From contig NZ_VOUA01000004.1 of NCBI RefSeq assembly GCF_024372725.1, positions 124,001-188,000 on the forward strand: 64,000 bases of DNA, in the 5' to 3' direction. The position numbers and the translations under genes were made by a program. A model generated the notes under the pieces. The model did no database searches. It saw only the letters and a list, made by a program, of their open reading frames with translations, and had not been told where the DNA came from. The DNA is from Methanosarcina sp. KYL-1 (lineage in GTDB: Archaea; Halobacteriota; Methanosarcinia; Methanosarcinales; Methanosarcinaceae). How positions within the stretch are numbered: the stretch's first letter is position 1; the number at the start of each line of letters is the position of its first letter. This document shows, piece by piece, positions 1-8,622 of this stretch.

Positions 1-1272
1 GTAACAATGGAAACCGGCGTCTGCCATGATCCCGGTCTGATCCCAAGAATGATTGCTCCGCTTAGAGATGGGGATTTTGATCTTGCTGTAGGTACCTGTT
101 TTAGCAAGCAAAGAAAAGGTTCCGAGAATGTCTTCCTCATCAACAACAAGGAATCCGAGAGCAAGCCAGTGGGTTTCATGGCCTTTTCAAGGGAGTGTCT
201 CTCGAAAATCAACTTTTCTCATGTTTATCTGTCTTCCATTCACTCTATCATGACTTCAGCTGAGGAAGCCAACCTGAGAATCTTGCATATTGACATTCAG
301 GAAGAGCACGAATCATCCCTTTTCAGGGCCTACAAAATAGGAGTCGTGGTCCCTGCATACAACGAAGAGAACCTTATCCAGGAGACAATTGACGGCATCC
401 CTGCCTACGTGGACAAGATCTACGTCATAAATGACTGCAGCACGGACCGCACAGCTGAGATCATTAACAGCACGACCGACCCCCGCGTAGTTCCCATCCA
501 CCACGAGGTCAACAAAGGCGTAGGTGCAGCCATCATAAACGGATACAAACGTGCCCTTGCCGACAGGATGGACCTGGTCGCAGTCATGGCCGGGGACAAT
601 CAGATGGACCCCACCCAGCTCCCCAAACTCATCATGCCCATTATCGAGGGCAAAGCCGACTACACCAAAGGCAACCGCCTCCTCTCCCGGGAAATGCGCA
701 CCGGGATGCCAGCCTGGCGTGCCTTCGGAAACGGCCTCCTCTCCCTTATCACAAAAATAGGTAGCGGCTACTGGCACATCGCCGACCCCCAGAACGGCTA
801 CACCGTAATCTCAGGCCATGCCTTAGAAACCCTCGACCTTGACTCAATTTACACTTACTATGGCTATTGCAACGACATGCTCATAAAAATGAACGCTTTC
901 GGGATGCGCGTAGTCGACGTCACAATGCCTGCCCGTTACGGCACCGAGAAGTCCAAAATAAGGTACGGCAAGTACATCCGCAAAGTCGCTCCCATGATCT
1001 TCAGGGGTTTCTTATGGCGGCTCAAGATGAAGTACATGGTCCTTGACTTTCATCCCCTCGTGCTGTTTTACATTGCAAGCATGGTGCTTGTCCCCCTGGG
1101 CTTCCTCTTCGGAGTATGGATCGTCCTGCAGAAAGTTGTGTTCCACGGTCCGGTTTCAGCGAATTATCCCCTGCTGGACGTGTTCATTTCGCTGATGGGT
1201 ATCCAGTTGCTGTTTTTTGCGATGTTCTTCGACATGCAGGTTAACAATAGCACAGATGTAAGGGCTGTTTGA
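1..1272 (+). CDS. Membrane-anchored GT2 glycosyltransferase, tandem-domain type (5' end outside window)
   Basis: The frame is open from the first base, so the gene begins upstream; the ATG at 7 is internal, because the protein aligns from here with residue ~110 onward of the 532-aa protein at 34225. The visible part is the end of a degenerate N-terminal GT2 domain, then a complete GT2 domain starting near IGVVVPAYNEE, with NDCSTDRT and the metal-binding-type stretch MAGDNQMDP. The C-terminus has two hydrophobic segments (DFHPLVLFYIASMVLVPLGF and the stretch before FFDMQ), so it is probably membrane bound. GT2 enzymes of this dolichol-phosphate-mannose-synthase type move sugars from nucleotide donors to lipid carriers. 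Donor and acceptor cannot be read from sequence. Codon use is GC-rich, unlike the AT-rich block that follows. Confidence 0.9.
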   Translation, partial: VTMETGVCHDPGLIPRMIAPLRDGDFDLAVGTCFSKQRKGSENVFLINNKESESKPVGFMAFSRECLSKINFSHVYLSSIHSIMTSAEEANLRILHIDIQEEHESSLFRAYKIGVVVPAYNEENLIQETIDGIPAYVDKIYVINDCSTDRTAEIINSTTDPRVVPIHHEVNKGVGAAIINGYKRALADRMDLVAVMAGDNQMDPTQLPKLIMPIIEGKADYTKGNRLLSREMRTGMPAWRAFGNGLLSLITKIGSGYWHIADPQNGYTVISGHALETLDLDSIYTYYGYCNDMLIKMNAFGMRVVDVTMPARYGTEKSKIRYGKYIRKVAPMIFRGFLWRLKMKYMVLDFHPLVLFYIASMVLVPLGFLFGVWIVLQKVVFHGPVSANYPLLDVFISLMGIQLLFFAMFFDMQVNNSTDVRAV

Positions 1273-1340
1273 AATTTTTGTTTGGAAAAGAGGTTGATCT
1301 CTTAGACTGGATTGTTTAAATATAAATCTGCGGTGAAAAT

Positions 1341-2147
1341 ATGAGAATTTATATCACTATTACGGAAGAACCCCTATTCATTAATCCATTCCTAAAAAAA
1401 GTTATCCAGTCTATCCCCTCGGAAATTATAGGTGTTGGCATTGTATCCGGTTCCCTTGTCAGCGGCAAAAGCCTATCTGATAAAATCAAATATCTGCTTA
1501 CAATTGCTTTAATTAGCGGACTTGTGGAGTTGTTCAGGAGATTTTTCCTGCTTGTTTCTTTCAATCTGTTCAACAAAATAGGATTTTTGAAAAGTAAAAA
1601 TCCATTATCCGTTTCACAGGTTGCTAAGGAATACAATATCCCTGTTAAATATGTTGCAGATATCAATTCGGAAGAATTCCTTGCATATTTGAAAGACCTG
1701 GAGCCGGACCTCGTTATCAACCAGGCCCAGGCAATATTGAAAAAGGATTTCCTTTCCATTCCCTCTGTAGGCTGCTTAAACAGGCATGCAGCACTTCTCC
1801 CTAAATATCGGGGCAGGCTTGCTCCCTTCTGGGCATACCTCAATATGGAAAACGAAACCGGTGTCAGCATCCATTTCATAGATGAGAAGATCGACAACGG
1901 CGACATAGTTGTCCAGAAAAAGATCCCGATTAAAAGATTTGATACATTTGACTCTTTGTTGAAAAAAGTATTTTCTGTTGTGCCTGATGCTATGCTTGAA
2001 GCAATAGAGGTTATCCGGTCCGGAAATTATGAATCTAGGCTAATCAAAAACAATCCAAATTTAGCAACTTATTATCCCAGTCCTACTTTGAATGATGCAA
2101 TTAGATATCGAAAAGTCATGTTGAAGAGGTTGCTGTATGGCATCTGA
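1341..2147 (+). CDS. Formyltransferase-family protein (Fmt/ArnA-like)
   Basis: This 268-aa protein has the formyl-transferase fold signature: N147-R-H149 followed by LLPKYRG, and D188 in IDNGDIV, matching the Asn-His-Asp catalytic set of 10-formyl-THF-dependent formyltransferases. The N-terminal ~90 residues are poorly conserved and partly hydrophobic (residues 51-80). There is no C-terminal tRNA-binding extension, so it is more likely a sugar-nucleotide or small-molecule formyltransferase than methionyl-tRNA formyltransferase, which archaea do not need. A GGTGA site lies just before the ATG. It sits between a GT2 gene and a duplicated scrap of that gene's 3' end, which suggests it was inserted. 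The substrate is unknown; an amino sugar of the local polysaccharide is a reasonable guess. Confidence 0.75.
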   Translation: MRIYITITEEPLFINPFLKKVIQSIPSEIIGVGIVSGSLVSGKSLSDKIKYLLTIALISGLVELFRRFFLLVSFNLFNKIGFLKSKNPLSVSQVAKEYNIPVKYVADINSEEFLAYLKDLEPDLVINQAQAILKKDFLSIPSVGCLNRHAALLPKYRGRLAPFWAYLNMENETGVSIHFIDEKIDNGDIVVQKKIPIKRFDTFDSLLKKVFSVVPDAMLEAIEVIRSGNYESRLIKNNPNLATYYPSPTLNDAIRYRKVMLKRLLYGI

Positions 2148-2170
2148 AATACTCATGCTACCCCATACTT

Positions 2171-2212
2171 GGCATGCAGGTGAACAAGAGCACAGATGGA
2201 AGGGCTGTTTGA
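2171..2212 (+). pseudogene. Remnant copy of a GT2 gene 3' end
   Basis: These 42 bases match 1231-1272, the last 13 codons and stop of the first gene, with only four differences. The match continues loosely into the downstream run ending AAAAGAGG. The formyltransferase gene lies between the two copies, so this looks like the scar of a duplication or an insertion into an ancestral GT2 gene end. Confidence 0.65.
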
Positions 2213-2327
2213 TTTTAAAAAGAGGTCCTTGAACAGATGAGGCTGAAAAGTATTGCTATGTTGCAAAACATGCTAAACTTATTTATTAAAATTTAATTAA
2301 AAAACCCATTCCCCCAGGTGACCCCCC

Positions 2328-3101
2328 ATGTTAAGTTTCGATACCCTTGACTTCACAATCCATGAATTCTGGGAACTATCAAATGCGTTAGTTAGCAACT
2401 ACGACACAATAACAATGTCCGAATACCTGAGTTCCAAAGAGCTTCCTGAAAAGTTTGCGCTAATCCGCCATGATGTGGACCGTCTGCCTGAAAACGCCCT
2501 GGAAACCGCTCGAATAGAATCAGAACTCGGAATAAAAGCCACCTACTATTTCAGGACAACAAAGAACGTTTTTGTCCCCGAAATCATAAAAGAAGTCTCC
2601 AACCTCGGCCACGAAGTAGGCTACCACTACGAAGTCCTGAGCGAGACCAACGGCGACTACGACAAAGCCATAGCCATATTTGAAAAGAACCTCAAAAAGT
2701 TCCGCAAGATCTGCGACGTCAATACGATCTGCATGCACGGTCGCCCCCTCTCTAAATTCGACAACCGCGACCTCTGGAAAGTCCACGATTTCCGGAAGTT
2801 CGGCCTCCTCGGCGAAGCCTACCTCTCCGCAGGCAAAGAACTCAACTACTTCTCCGACACCGGCAGGAGCTGGGGCTCAAAGAACAGCCTGAGGGACTTC
2901 ATCCCCGGAAAAACAGAAAATTTCTCCGTCGATACCACACCTGAACTAATCGACTTGGTTGAGAGCAAAAAATTAAATAACATCTACATCCTTAGCCACC
3001 CCGAAAGATGGTCCTGCTCAATGTTCGACTGGGGATTATATTTCGGCATGGACTTCGCAGTCAACTTTGTGAAAAAGGGGTTAATGGCGGTCAGGAAATG
3101 A
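2328..3101 (+). CDS. Polysaccharide deacetylase-like protein
   Basis: This 257-aa protein resembles the NodB/polysaccharide deacetylase (CE4) fold: RHDVD at residues 47-51 (H48, D49, D51), YYFRTT, GHEVGYHYE with H95 and H100, MHGRP at 136-140 and LSHPERW with H224. The spacing fits the atypical branch found in sugar-polymer loci rather than classical chitin deacetylases. The start is set by AGGTGA seven bases before the ATG. Its last bases overlap the next gene as ATGA, so the two are translationally coupled. It has no signal peptide and probably acts in the cytoplasm on an N-acetylated sugar intermediate. Codon use is GC-rich, in contrast to the genes after it. Confidence 0.8.
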   Translation: MLSFDTLDFTIHEFWELSNALVSNYDTITMSEYLSSKELPEKFALIRHDVDRLPENALETARIESELGIKATYYFRTTKNVFVPEIIKEVSNLGHEVGYHYEVLSETNGDYDKAIAIFEKNLKKFRKICDVNTICMHGRPLSKFDNRDLWKVHDFRKFGLLGEAYLSAGKELNYFSDTGRSWGSKNSLRDFIPGKTENFSVDTTPELIDLVESKKLNNIYILSHPERWSCSMFDWGLYFGMDFAVNFVKKGLMAVRK

Positions 3102-3754
3102 GAGAAGATTTCTACTTTGATCTCCATGTCCATTCTATCTATTCTAAAGATTCTCTCCTGAAACCCCATGAGATCATTAAAATTTCGAAAGCAAAAGGCA
3201 TTGATGCAGTTGCAATTACCGATCATGATACCATTCTTGGAGGTTTAAAAGCAAAGTCAATTAGCCAAGATTCAGTGATGGTAATTATTGGAGCGGAAAT
3301 CAAGACTGATTTTGGAGATTTGATCGGATTGTTCTTGAATGAAGAGATTAGATCTCGATCATTTCTAGATGTTGCTGATGAAATTAAGGCACAAGATGGT
3401 ATTGTAATATTACCTCATCCATATCGAAGAAAGAGATTTCCAACTACTGAGATGCTAAAAAATGTAAATGTTATTGAAGAAGTAAATGGGAGAACTTCCG
3501 ATGAATTGAATTGCAAAGCTCAATTTCTTGCGAAAAATTTGAGTCTGCCTGTAGTCGGAGGCAGTGACGCTCACTTTTCGTTTGAGTTAGGTAATTTTAT
3601 GAATTGCACTAAATCTCCATTCTTTGAGGAAGAGGAGTTGAGAAAAAGGATTTTGAGCAATAACTTGACGTTCTTCCGTAAAATGAATAATATTTTCGTA
3701 AGGGATTCGTGTATATTTTTAAGTCATTTCTTAAAGAAAATGCATATCTTTTGA
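3098..3754 (+). CDS. PHP-domain metal-dependent phosphoesterase
   Basis: This 218-aa protein carries PHP motifs: HVH (H10, H12), TDHD (D42, H43, D44), E67 in GAE, H107 in LPHPYR and D157/H159 in GGSDAHF. These are the usual metal ligands of TrpH/YciV-type phosphoesterases. The ATG at 3098 overlaps the previous stop as ATGA; the longer reading upstream has no support. PHP proteins of this size hydrolyse phosphate esters, or act as phosphatases next to kinases or ligases. Coupled to a deacetylase and followed by an ATP-grasp enzyme, it probably works on a sugar or small-molecule phosphate. This is the first gene of the AT-rich block. Confidence 0.8.
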   Translation: MREDFYFDLHVHSIYSKDSLLKPHEIIKISKAKGIDAVAITDHDTILGGLKAKSISQDSVMVIIGAEIKTDFGDLIGLFLNEEIRSRSFLDVADEIKAQDGIVILPHPYRRKRFPTTEMLKNVNVIEEVNGRTSDELNCKAQFLAKNLSLPVVGGSDAHFSFELGNFMNCTKSPFFEEEELRKRILSNNLTFFRKMNNIFVRDSCIFLSHFLKKMHIF

Positions 3755-3789
3755 CATTTCATATCACGTTTAATGGGTTTGGAGTATTC

Positions 3790-4941
3790 ATGAGTGCGTT
3801 TATCACTTCTTCTAATAGTTTAAAAGCACTGGTAGTAGCTCGGAGCTTGGGAAGAAAAGGAGTTGAAGTTACTACCGGGGATAAAAGTAATTCTTCTTTA
3901 AGTTCTTATTCAATATATTCAAATAACTTTGTAAGTTATCCCTCTCCTCAAAAGTTTCCTTCAGAATTCGTTACTTCTTTGATCCAAACTATTTCTAAAA
4001 ACAAATATGATGTTTTAATTCCAGTTCATTCCGAAGATACCTATCTTATTGCAAAGTACAAATCCAAGTTTGAGCCCTATACAAAAATCCCACTTCATGA
4101 TTATTCTACGATAATGAATGTTAATGATAAAGGGTATTTGATGAAAGTTGCAGATAATCTCGGTGTCAGGGTTCCGAAGACATTTTACCCAGGAAATTTG
4201 AATGAACTAGATTTCATTGCAAATGGGATTGGTTTTCCTCTGGTCATCAAATTGAGAAATAGTTTTAGTAGTATTGGTCTTTCATATGTCTATTCAAAGG
4301 AAGAATTATTCAAAAAATATGAAGAAACAATTTTAAAATTCAATCTTTCCCCTTCTGAATACCCCCTTATTCAGGAGTACATTGAAGGTGATGGATATGG
4401 TGTTTCACTTTTGTATAACCAAGGTTCATTGAGGGCCAAATTTACTCATAAGCGTTTAAGAGAATATCCTATTAGTGGAGGTCCCAGCACCTATAGAATC
4501 AGTGTAAAGCACCCTAAAATGGAAAAAATAGCCACTAAACTTCTGGATTACTTCAGCTGGCATGGTGTCGCCATGGTAGAATTCAAACTGGATCGGAAAA
4601 ATAATGAGCCAGTTTTGATGGAAATCAATCCCAGATTTTGGGGGTCAATAAATCAGGCGGTACAATCTGGAGTTGACTTCCCTTATCTTCTTTACACCAT
4701 GGCATTGGAAGGGGACGTTAAACCTGTATTAGATTATAAGGTAGGTGTCAAGACAAGAAATATGTTTATAGATTCTTTTGCAGTTATAAAAAGTTTCCAA
4801 AAAAATAAGGACTTCAAATTGGTAAAGGAATTTTTCCCATTCTCTGCTAAAGATGACGTTTTCTCATTATGTGATCCATTACCCAGTTTAAAATTTATCC
4901 AAATTGGTTTTGATGAATTGATTAATAGTAGATATAAATAA
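3790..4941 (+). CDS. ATP-grasp superfamily ligase
   Basis: This 383-aa protein has the ATP-grasp layout: an N-terminal Rossmann-like part, the nucleotide-binding region around GFPLVIKLRNSFSSIGLSYV, the hinge segment IQEYIEGDGYG, and the C-terminal metal/ATP site VEFKLD...VLMEINPRFWGS. Related carbamoyl-phosphate-synthase-like proteins occur in capsule and glycopeptide loci and join a carboxylate to an amine, thiol or similar group. The start at 3790 is preferred because the protein begins at the conserved fold there; 27 extra upstream codons overlap the previous gene and look unrelated. The substrate is not deducible. Confidence 0.8.
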   Translation: MSAFITSSNSLKALVVARSLGRKGVEVTTGDKSNSSLSSYSIYSNNFVSYPSPQKFPSEFVTSLIQTISKNKYDVLIPVHSEDTYLIAKYKSKFEPYTKIPLHDYSTIMNVNDKGYLMKVADNLGVRVPKTFYPGNLNELDFIANGIGFPLVIKLRNSFSSIGLSYVYSKEELFKKYEETILKFNLSPSEYPLIQEYIEGDGYGVSLLYNQGSLRAKFTHKRLREYPISGGPSTYRISVKHPKMEKIATKLLDYFSWHGVAMVEFKLDRKNNEPVLMEINPRFWGSINQAVQSGVDFPYLLYTMALEGDVKPVLDYKVGVKTRNMFIDSFAVIKSFQKNKDFKLVKEFFPFSAKDDVFSLCDPLPSLKFIQIGFDELINSRYK

Positions 4942-4978
4942 CTGAATAAACGATTTTATTCATTTTTGGTGTTTTCCT

Positions 4979-6196
4979 ATGAAAAACATAATGGTAATTG
5001 CTAGTAACTATCCTATAAATTCTACTAGCTCCTATGGTTGGTTTGTTCATGAGATTTGTAAACGATTGACAAATAAAGGATTTAATGTAGTTGTCTTGTC
5101 TCCTCATTGTTATGGTTCCAAATTTACAGAATCGTTTGATGGTGTAAATGTTTTAAGATTTCCCTATTTTTTCCCTTTTTCTTCACAGAAACTTGCGTAT
5201 GGGGATGGAATCCCATACAATATAAAAAAGAATATATTGGCAAAAATTCAGGTTCCTTTGTTTGTTCTCAGTGAATTCGTAAGTGCTTTGATTCACGTCA
5301 AAAAAGAAAAAATTGATCTCATAAATACACATTGGTTATTGCCGCAAGGATTAATTGGAGCTATTTGTCACAAGTTATTTGGGATTCCACATGTTACAAC
5401 GGTTCATGGAAGTGATATAAATACAATAAAAAAATCCAAGATTCTTAGGCGAATATGTGTATTTATTATCAAGAATTCTAATTGGATTACTACGAATAGT
5501 AATTATACAAAAGAACTGATTTTATCTATCGATCCAAGTGCTGGGGAAAAAGTATCAATCGTGCCTATTGGAGTAGATATTAATTTTTTACAACAGGGAC
5601 GAATTTTACAAGAAATGCATCAAAAGGATTCTAAAATCCTAAGTGTTGGGAGATTGGTGGAGTCAAAAGGTGTAGATGTTTTGATACTTGCAATGAAAGA
5701 AGTGGTAATTAAATTTCCAGATGTAAAATTATTCATAGTTGGTGATGGTCCCGAAAGAAATAAACTAGAGACATTAGTGGAGAATTTGAATTTAAATGAA
5801 AATGTGGTTTTTGTTGGTTCTGTAGAGCATTCTCTTTTACCATCACTTTATGCATCATCAGATATTTTCGTTTTGCCTTCACAAAATATTGGTGGTATTG
5901 TAGAAGGGTTGGGTGTAGTATTATTGGAAGCTATGGCATGCGGAACTCCTGTAATTGGCAGCGATATTGGAGGAATAAAGGATATTATAATAGATGGTTA
6001 TAATGGTTTTTTAGTTCCTGAAAAATCTCCTGGTGAATTATCTACTAAAATTATTGAATTGTTATCTGATTCGGAGATTGCAATAAAATTTACTTATAAT
6101 GGTTTTAACACTATTAAGAATAAGTTTTCTTGGGATCGGGTAATCGATGATTTTTCGACTATATATTATGACTGTGTGAATATTTATGATGTTTGA
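4979..6196 (+). CDS. GT4 glycosyltransferase
   Basis: This 405-aa protein has the GT-B fold of family GT4: an N-terminal acceptor domain opening with VIASNYP and the glycine-rich YGWFVHEICKRL, VTTVHGSD near the middle, GRLVESKGVDVL at the start of the donor domain, and the EX7E-type stretch VEGLGVVLLEAMACGTPVIG near residue 310. GT4 enzymes retain donor stereochemistry and use nucleotide sugars. A GGTG motif lies just upstream of the ATG. It is the first of five GT4 genes on this strand, presumably adding successive sugars of one repeat unit. Sugar specificity cannot be assigned. Confidence 0.88.
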   Translation: MKNIMVIASNYPINSTSSYGWFVHEICKRLTNKGFNVVVLSPHCYGSKFTESFDGVNVLRFPYFFPFSSQKLAYGDGIPYNIKKNILAKIQVPLFVLSEFVSALIHVKKEKIDLINTHWLLPQGLIGAICHKLFGIPHVTTVHGSDINTIKKSKILRRICVFIIKNSNWITTNSNYTKELILSIDPSAGEKVSIVPIGVDINFLQQGRILQEMHQKDSKILSVGRLVESKGVDVLILAMKEVVIKFPDVKLFIVGDGPERNKLETLVENLNLNENVVFVGSVEHSLLPSLYASSDIFVLPSQNIGGIVEGLGVVLLEAMACGTPVIGSDIGGIKDIIIDGYNGFLVPEKSPGELSTKIIELLSDSEIAIKFTYNGFNTIKNKFSWDRVIDDFSTIYYDCVNIYDV

Positions 6197-6265
6197 TTGT
6201 CTATTGGTCTCATATGGTTTAGTCTTTGTAAGATAAATTTAAATTATTCATCAGAGGGTATTTCA

Positions 6266-7264
6266 ATGAAAGTGATTTTTAAGCAAATAGTCGGTGGTTC
6301 TGGCGTAGATGTATGGGCTAATAATCTATCAAGTGGCCTGGTAGAAAATGGGATTGATAGCTCAGTTTCATATTTTTCTCCATTCTATGCATTTTTTCCG
6401 CAAGCTCTCTCTTTAAAAAAAGATTCTTATGACTTTTATATAACTCATTCAAACATTGCATACGGGTCTTATTTTAAAACAAGTGGTCCTTTAGTTGTTA
6501 CTGAACATCATTTGGTTCATGATCCTTCTTTCTCTCAATATACATCTCTCTCACAAAAAGCATATTATAAATTTGTATATCTATCTGAAAAAAAATGTCT
6601 GCAAGTAGCTGATACAGTCACTTGCGTTAGTAAATATACTAAACAAAAATTAGAGGAGGTGTTTGAATATTACGACTCTAAACTTATTTATAATGGAGTA
6701 AATACTAATGTTTTTAGGCCAATTTCAATAATTAAGGAAAAATATGGGGTAGATGCCGACAAAACGGTGTTATTTTTTGCAGGGAACTTATCTATAAGAA
6801 AGGGTGCAGATTTATTGCCTAAGATTATGAGGGAATTAGGTGATGATTTTTTGTTAGTAACTACTTCAGGGCTTCGCTCTAATTTTAAAGATCATTTTAC
6901 TAATATAATGACACTTGGAAGGCTCAGTGAAGACGAATTAGTGAATATTTATAATTTATGTGATATTTTTTTATTTCCATCCAGACTAGAAGGTTTTGGC
7001 TTGGCTGTTGCAGAAGCTATGTCATGTGGAAAACCTATTGTTACAACGGATTGTTCATCATTACCTGAGCTGGTTATGGATGGAAAAGGAGGATTCTTAT
7101 GCAACGTTGACTGTACACAAGAGTTTGTTGAATCTATACGTTTGTTGGCAAATGATGAGAATATGAGATTAAAAATGGGCAGATTTAATCGGAGGAGAGT
7201 CGAAAATCTTTTTTCTTCAGATCAAATGATTGATCAGTATATTAAACTTTATGCCAAATTATAA
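6266..7264 (+). CDS. GT4 glycosyltransferase
   Basis: This 332-aa GT4 protein starts at the ATG preceded by CAGAGGG; an in-frame TTG at 6197 would add 23 poorly supported residues. Visible motifs are VVTEHHLVHDP in the acceptor domain, FAGNLSIRKGADLLPKIM opening the donor domain, and SRLEGFGLAVAEAMSCGKP with the two glutamates of the EX7E motif. The short length indicates a compact N-terminal domain. It is co-directional with its neighbours, with about 70 bases of AT-rich spacer on the left. Confidence 0.85.
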   Translation: MKVIFKQIVGGSGVDVWANNLSSGLVENGIDSSVSYFSPFYAFFPQALSLKKDSYDFYITHSNIAYGSYFKTSGPLVVTEHHLVHDPSFSQYTSLSQKAYYKFVYLSEKKCLQVADTVTCVSKYTKQKLEEVFEYYDSKLIYNGVNTNVFRPISIIKEKYGVDADKTVLFFAGNLSIRKGADLLPKIMRELGDDFLLVTTSGLRSNFKDHFTNIMTLGRLSEDELVNIYNLCDIFLFPSRLEGFGLAVAEAMSCGKPIVTTDCSSLPELVMDGKGGFLCNVDCTQEFVESIRLLANDENMRLKMGRFNRRRVENLFSSDQMIDQYIKLYAKL

Positions 7265-7375
7265 TCTCTTTGCATTTGTATGAAACTGATACTTTAAATT
7301 ATATTGTATCATTTTCTTAAAAATTATTTAATTGTTTATTTCCTGATGAATATTAATCGAGCCGGTGATTTTATT

Positions 7376-8578
7376 ATGGATCCACAAAAAATTCTTGATA
7401 TTGCTCCTTTTGGGGTATTCCCTCCGACTAATGGAGGATCTATTCGGATAAACAGTTTAAATATGAGACTGTCTAAGGAATATGATATTTTTTTGTTTTC
7501 TCAAGGGTTAAGATCTCACGAGTTTCGATTGTCTTCTAAATCATGGGTCACTAAAATTAATCCCAATTATACAGAATATAGATTTATAAATATTCCTTCT
7601 TTATTCTTCACTCACCTTTTATCAAAAATGACAATACCGCCTGTATTTTTTAACGATATATTAAGATTCATTAATCCTTCATCCTTAAAAGATAGGCTTG
7701 AAACCAGCGATTTAATCCAAGTAGAACACCCTTGGCAATTTAAATATGCATTTTCAAATAAAAATACAACCACGCCTATTATTTTCGTAGAGCATAATGT
7801 TGAGTTATGTCTTCAAGATCAACTCCTAAGATCAAAATTTTCAAAGAATTTTCTACAATATGTGGAAAAAAATGAGGCTTTCGCTTTAGATAAATCAAAT
7901 GCTATTTTTTCAGTTTCTAATGAAGATAAAGATAAATTGATAGAGTATTATGATGTCGATAAGAGCAAAATTTATGTTGTTCCTAATGGGGTAGATACTG
8001 CTCTATTCAAGCCATCAACGGAAAAAGAGAAAGAGTTATTGAAGCAGAAGTTTAATCTTGTGGGGAAAAAAATCGTTTTGTTCACAGGTTGGGCGTATCA
8101 ACCTAATTATGAAGCAGTGGAGGAGATTATTCGTATCTCTAAAGAATTAAATGATGATAATTTAGTTTTTTTAATTGTGGGGAAAGTGGGTGAAAGATTC
8201 CTTTATGATAACAACAACACATTAAATAATATTCTTTTTACAGGCAGAGTTGAGTCAGTCGAACCTTATTATAAACTTGCTGATATAGCAATAAACCCGA
8301 TGAAATCTGGAAGTGGCTCAAACCTTAAAATGTTGGAATATCTTTCATCTGGGCTTCCTATTATCACTACTGATGTAGGAGCAAGAGGGTTAACTCTTAA
8401 TAATGGGGATTCAATTATTTGCTCGGTTGAAGACTTTGGAGCGAATATTGAAAAACTTCTCTATAATGAGAAATTATGCAAATCAATTGGGAGTAATGGA
8501 AGGAACGTAGTTTTAGAAAAATATGATTGGCAAAAAATTGGAGATGAAGTATCGAGAATATATAAGGAACTTATTTGA
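7376..8578 (+). CDS. GT4-like glycosyltransferase
   Basis: The 400-aa protein starts at the ATG behind GGTGA; an upstream ATG at 7304 has no ribosome site. It has an N-terminal GPGG-like loop (FPPTNGGSIRINSL), VEHNVELCLQ at the domain junction, VPNGVDTALFKPS, FTGWAYQPNYEAV and the donor-site stretch SGSGSNLKMLEYLSSGLP. The first glutamate of EX7E is replaced by a glycine/serine loop, as in a subgroup of GT4 enzymes. The gene at 10277 shares this variant, so the two are probably related paralogues. It lies in the same plus-strand run as the other glycosyltransferases. Confidence 0.82.
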   Translation: MDPQKILDIAPFGVFPPTNGGSIRINSLNMRLSKEYDIFLFSQGLRSHEFRLSSKSWVTKINPNYTEYRFINIPSLFFTHLLSKMTIPPVFFNDILRFINPSSLKDRLETSDLIQVEHPWQFKYAFSNKNTTTPIIFVEHNVELCLQDQLLRSKFSKNFLQYVEKNEAFALDKSNAIFSVSNEDKDKLIEYYDVDKSKIYVVPNGVDTALFKPSTEKEKELLKQKFNLVGKKIVLFTGWAYQPNYEAVEEIIRISKELNDDNLVFLIVGKVGERFLYDNNNTLNNILFTGRVESVEPYYKLADIAINPMKSGSGSNLKMLEYLSSGLPIITTDVGARGLTLNNGDSIICSVEDFGANIEKLLYNEKLCKSIGSNGRNVVLEKYDWQKIGDEVSRIYKELI

Positions 8579-8622
8579 TTTCTATATCAATAACTGTAGG
8601 TTTAATATTCAAAGGTGTTTTG

